Below are positions 4,802 through 5,342 of a stretch of 5,342 bases of DNA, piece by piece (position 1 is the stretch's first letter; the number at the start of each line of letters is the position of its first letter). The notes below the pieces were generated by a model. The model was not told the origin of the DNA and ran no database searches. It was given only the letters and a program-made list of their open reading frames with translations. The position numbers were made by a program, and so were the translations under genes. This stretch comes from Candidatus Stahliibacteriota bacterium (GTDB lineage Bacteria; Hydrothermota; Tepidihabitantia; SM23-42): contig JAUWLY010000213.1 of the NCBI GenBank assembly GCA_030613445.1, positions 1 through 5,342 on the forward strand, in the 5' to 3' direction.

Positions 4802-5342
4802 TTTAAGATTTTCTCCACTTCTTCTTTATCTACATCCATTACATAAGGAATATCAGAGATATTGGCTGCATCTTTTGTCAATGCTGCAATGTCATCCCGT
4901 GTAATGTGTTTGAGTGCGAATTTTCGACTACCAGTCATCAATTGCTTGAGCCCTTGTGCAAGTCTTTCTATATAAGTATATACGCCCAATGCACCTGCAG
5001 GAACACGGTCAAAGTCTTTACCCAATTCTTTCTTTAGTTTGGATGCAGTTACAAATATCTCTTCCTTTTTTGAACCAAATCGTTCAATAAATACAGGTAC
5101 TTCATCTTCGTCAATTTTCTTACCAATTGTTTTGCCGACCATTGCTGCACATAAGGGACCACGTGCCATGCCAACCATTTTTGTGTAAGGTGCACCAAGT
5201 GCTAATGCTTTAAATATTTGATCTTCAAAAGCCAAACCACCGGCAAAAGCAATATCTGGAACATACTCTCCCTTTTTAGCAAGCTTATCTGCATAGAAAT
5301 AGGTGAGTGAGTGAATTTCTACAGGTGGCATACCCCATTCAT
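4795..5342 (-). CDS. FMN-binding glutamate synthase family protein, C-terminal part
   Basis: The minus-strand frame is open from the right edge and ends at TGA 4795-4797, giving 181 residues. The methionine at 5329-5331 is internal: the frame continues upstream with EWG before it, so the protein starts outside the window. The segment VPDIAFAGGLAFEDQIFKALALGAPY is the C-terminal end of a TIM-barrel glutamate-synthase domain, where the GG and the following LGA contact the FMN phosphate. GMARGPLCAAMVGKTIG follows. The three cysteines that hold the [3Fe-4S] cluster in canonical GltB are not there; only one cysteine appears in this stretch. This fits the stand-alone FMN-binding glutamate synthase-related proteins of archaea and anaerobic bacteria, whose true reaction is often unproven. 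The tail, about 90 residues with RLAQGLKQLMTGSRKF, MDVDKEEVEKIL and similar helical text, looks complete. Its stop codon lies inside a 7-bp repeat array. Confidence 0.85.
   Translation of the reverse strand, partial: EWGMPPVEIHSLTYFYADKLAKKGEYVPDIAFAGGLAFEDQIFKALALGAPYTKMVGMARGPLCAAMVGKTIGKKIDEDEVPVFIERFGSKKEEIFVTASKLKKELGKDFDRVPAGALGVYTYIERLAQGLKQLMTGSRKFALKHITRDDIAALTKDAANISDIPYVMDVDKEEVEKILNG

Overview
This is a low-GC, AT-biased stretch of bacterial chromosome with compact operons, strong AGGAGG-type ribosome binding sites and an unusual density of 7-bp-periodic repeats in the spacers. The gene order radA followed by a PIN-TRAM protein is a common bacterial core-genome arrangement. The soluble-looking fumarate reductase-type flavoprotein with a two-cluster Fe-S partner, and the glutamate-synthase-like flavoenzyme, suggest an anaerobe. 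The heptameric repeats remind me of uncultured candidate-phylum genomes (WOR-3 or Omnitrophota type), but this placement is an impression and not something the sequence proves.

Layout. (1) 1-219 is the C-terminal end of RadA, running off the left edge. (2) 220-405 is an AT-rich spacer filled by an imperfect inverted repeat whose arms are built in 7-bp steps. (3) 406-1029 is a PIN-TRAM protein with an eroded active site. It is followed, with a slight overlap or a few bases of spacing, by an M42-family metallo-aminopeptidase (1035-2063) with all its metal ligands intact. (4) 2064-2216 holds a short 7-bp-periodic repeat, a consensus sigma-70 promoter (TTGACA, 16 bp, TATAAT) and a leader of about 100 nt. 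(5) 2217-4642 is a two-gene operon for a fumarate reductase/succinate dehydrogenase-like enzyme: an Fe-S subunit followed by a flavoprotein. The Fe-S gene carries an in-frame TAA at 2796-2798, yet the same frame stays open for 58 more codons that look like its natural C-terminus. (6) 4643-4801 is a convergent intergenic region with a strong bidirectional terminator flanked on both sides by arrays of 7-bp units, one of which includes the stop codon of the next gene. (7) 4795-5342, on the minus strand, is the C-terminal part of an FMN-binding glutamate-synthase-family protein running off the right edge.

How the genes fit together. The PIN-TRAM and peptidase genes are probably co-transcribed. 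The Fe-S and flavoprotein subunits should form one electron-transfer enzyme that interconverts fumarate and succinate or a related pair. No membrane anchor gene is present, the flavoprotein lacks the histidine for covalent FAD, and the Fe-S protein has HdrC-like cluster spacing, so a cytoplasmic enzyme is the better guess. I see no mobile element, CRISPR array, RNA gene or defence system. The points most worth checking are the interrupted Fe-S gene and the heptameric repeats at four gene ends.
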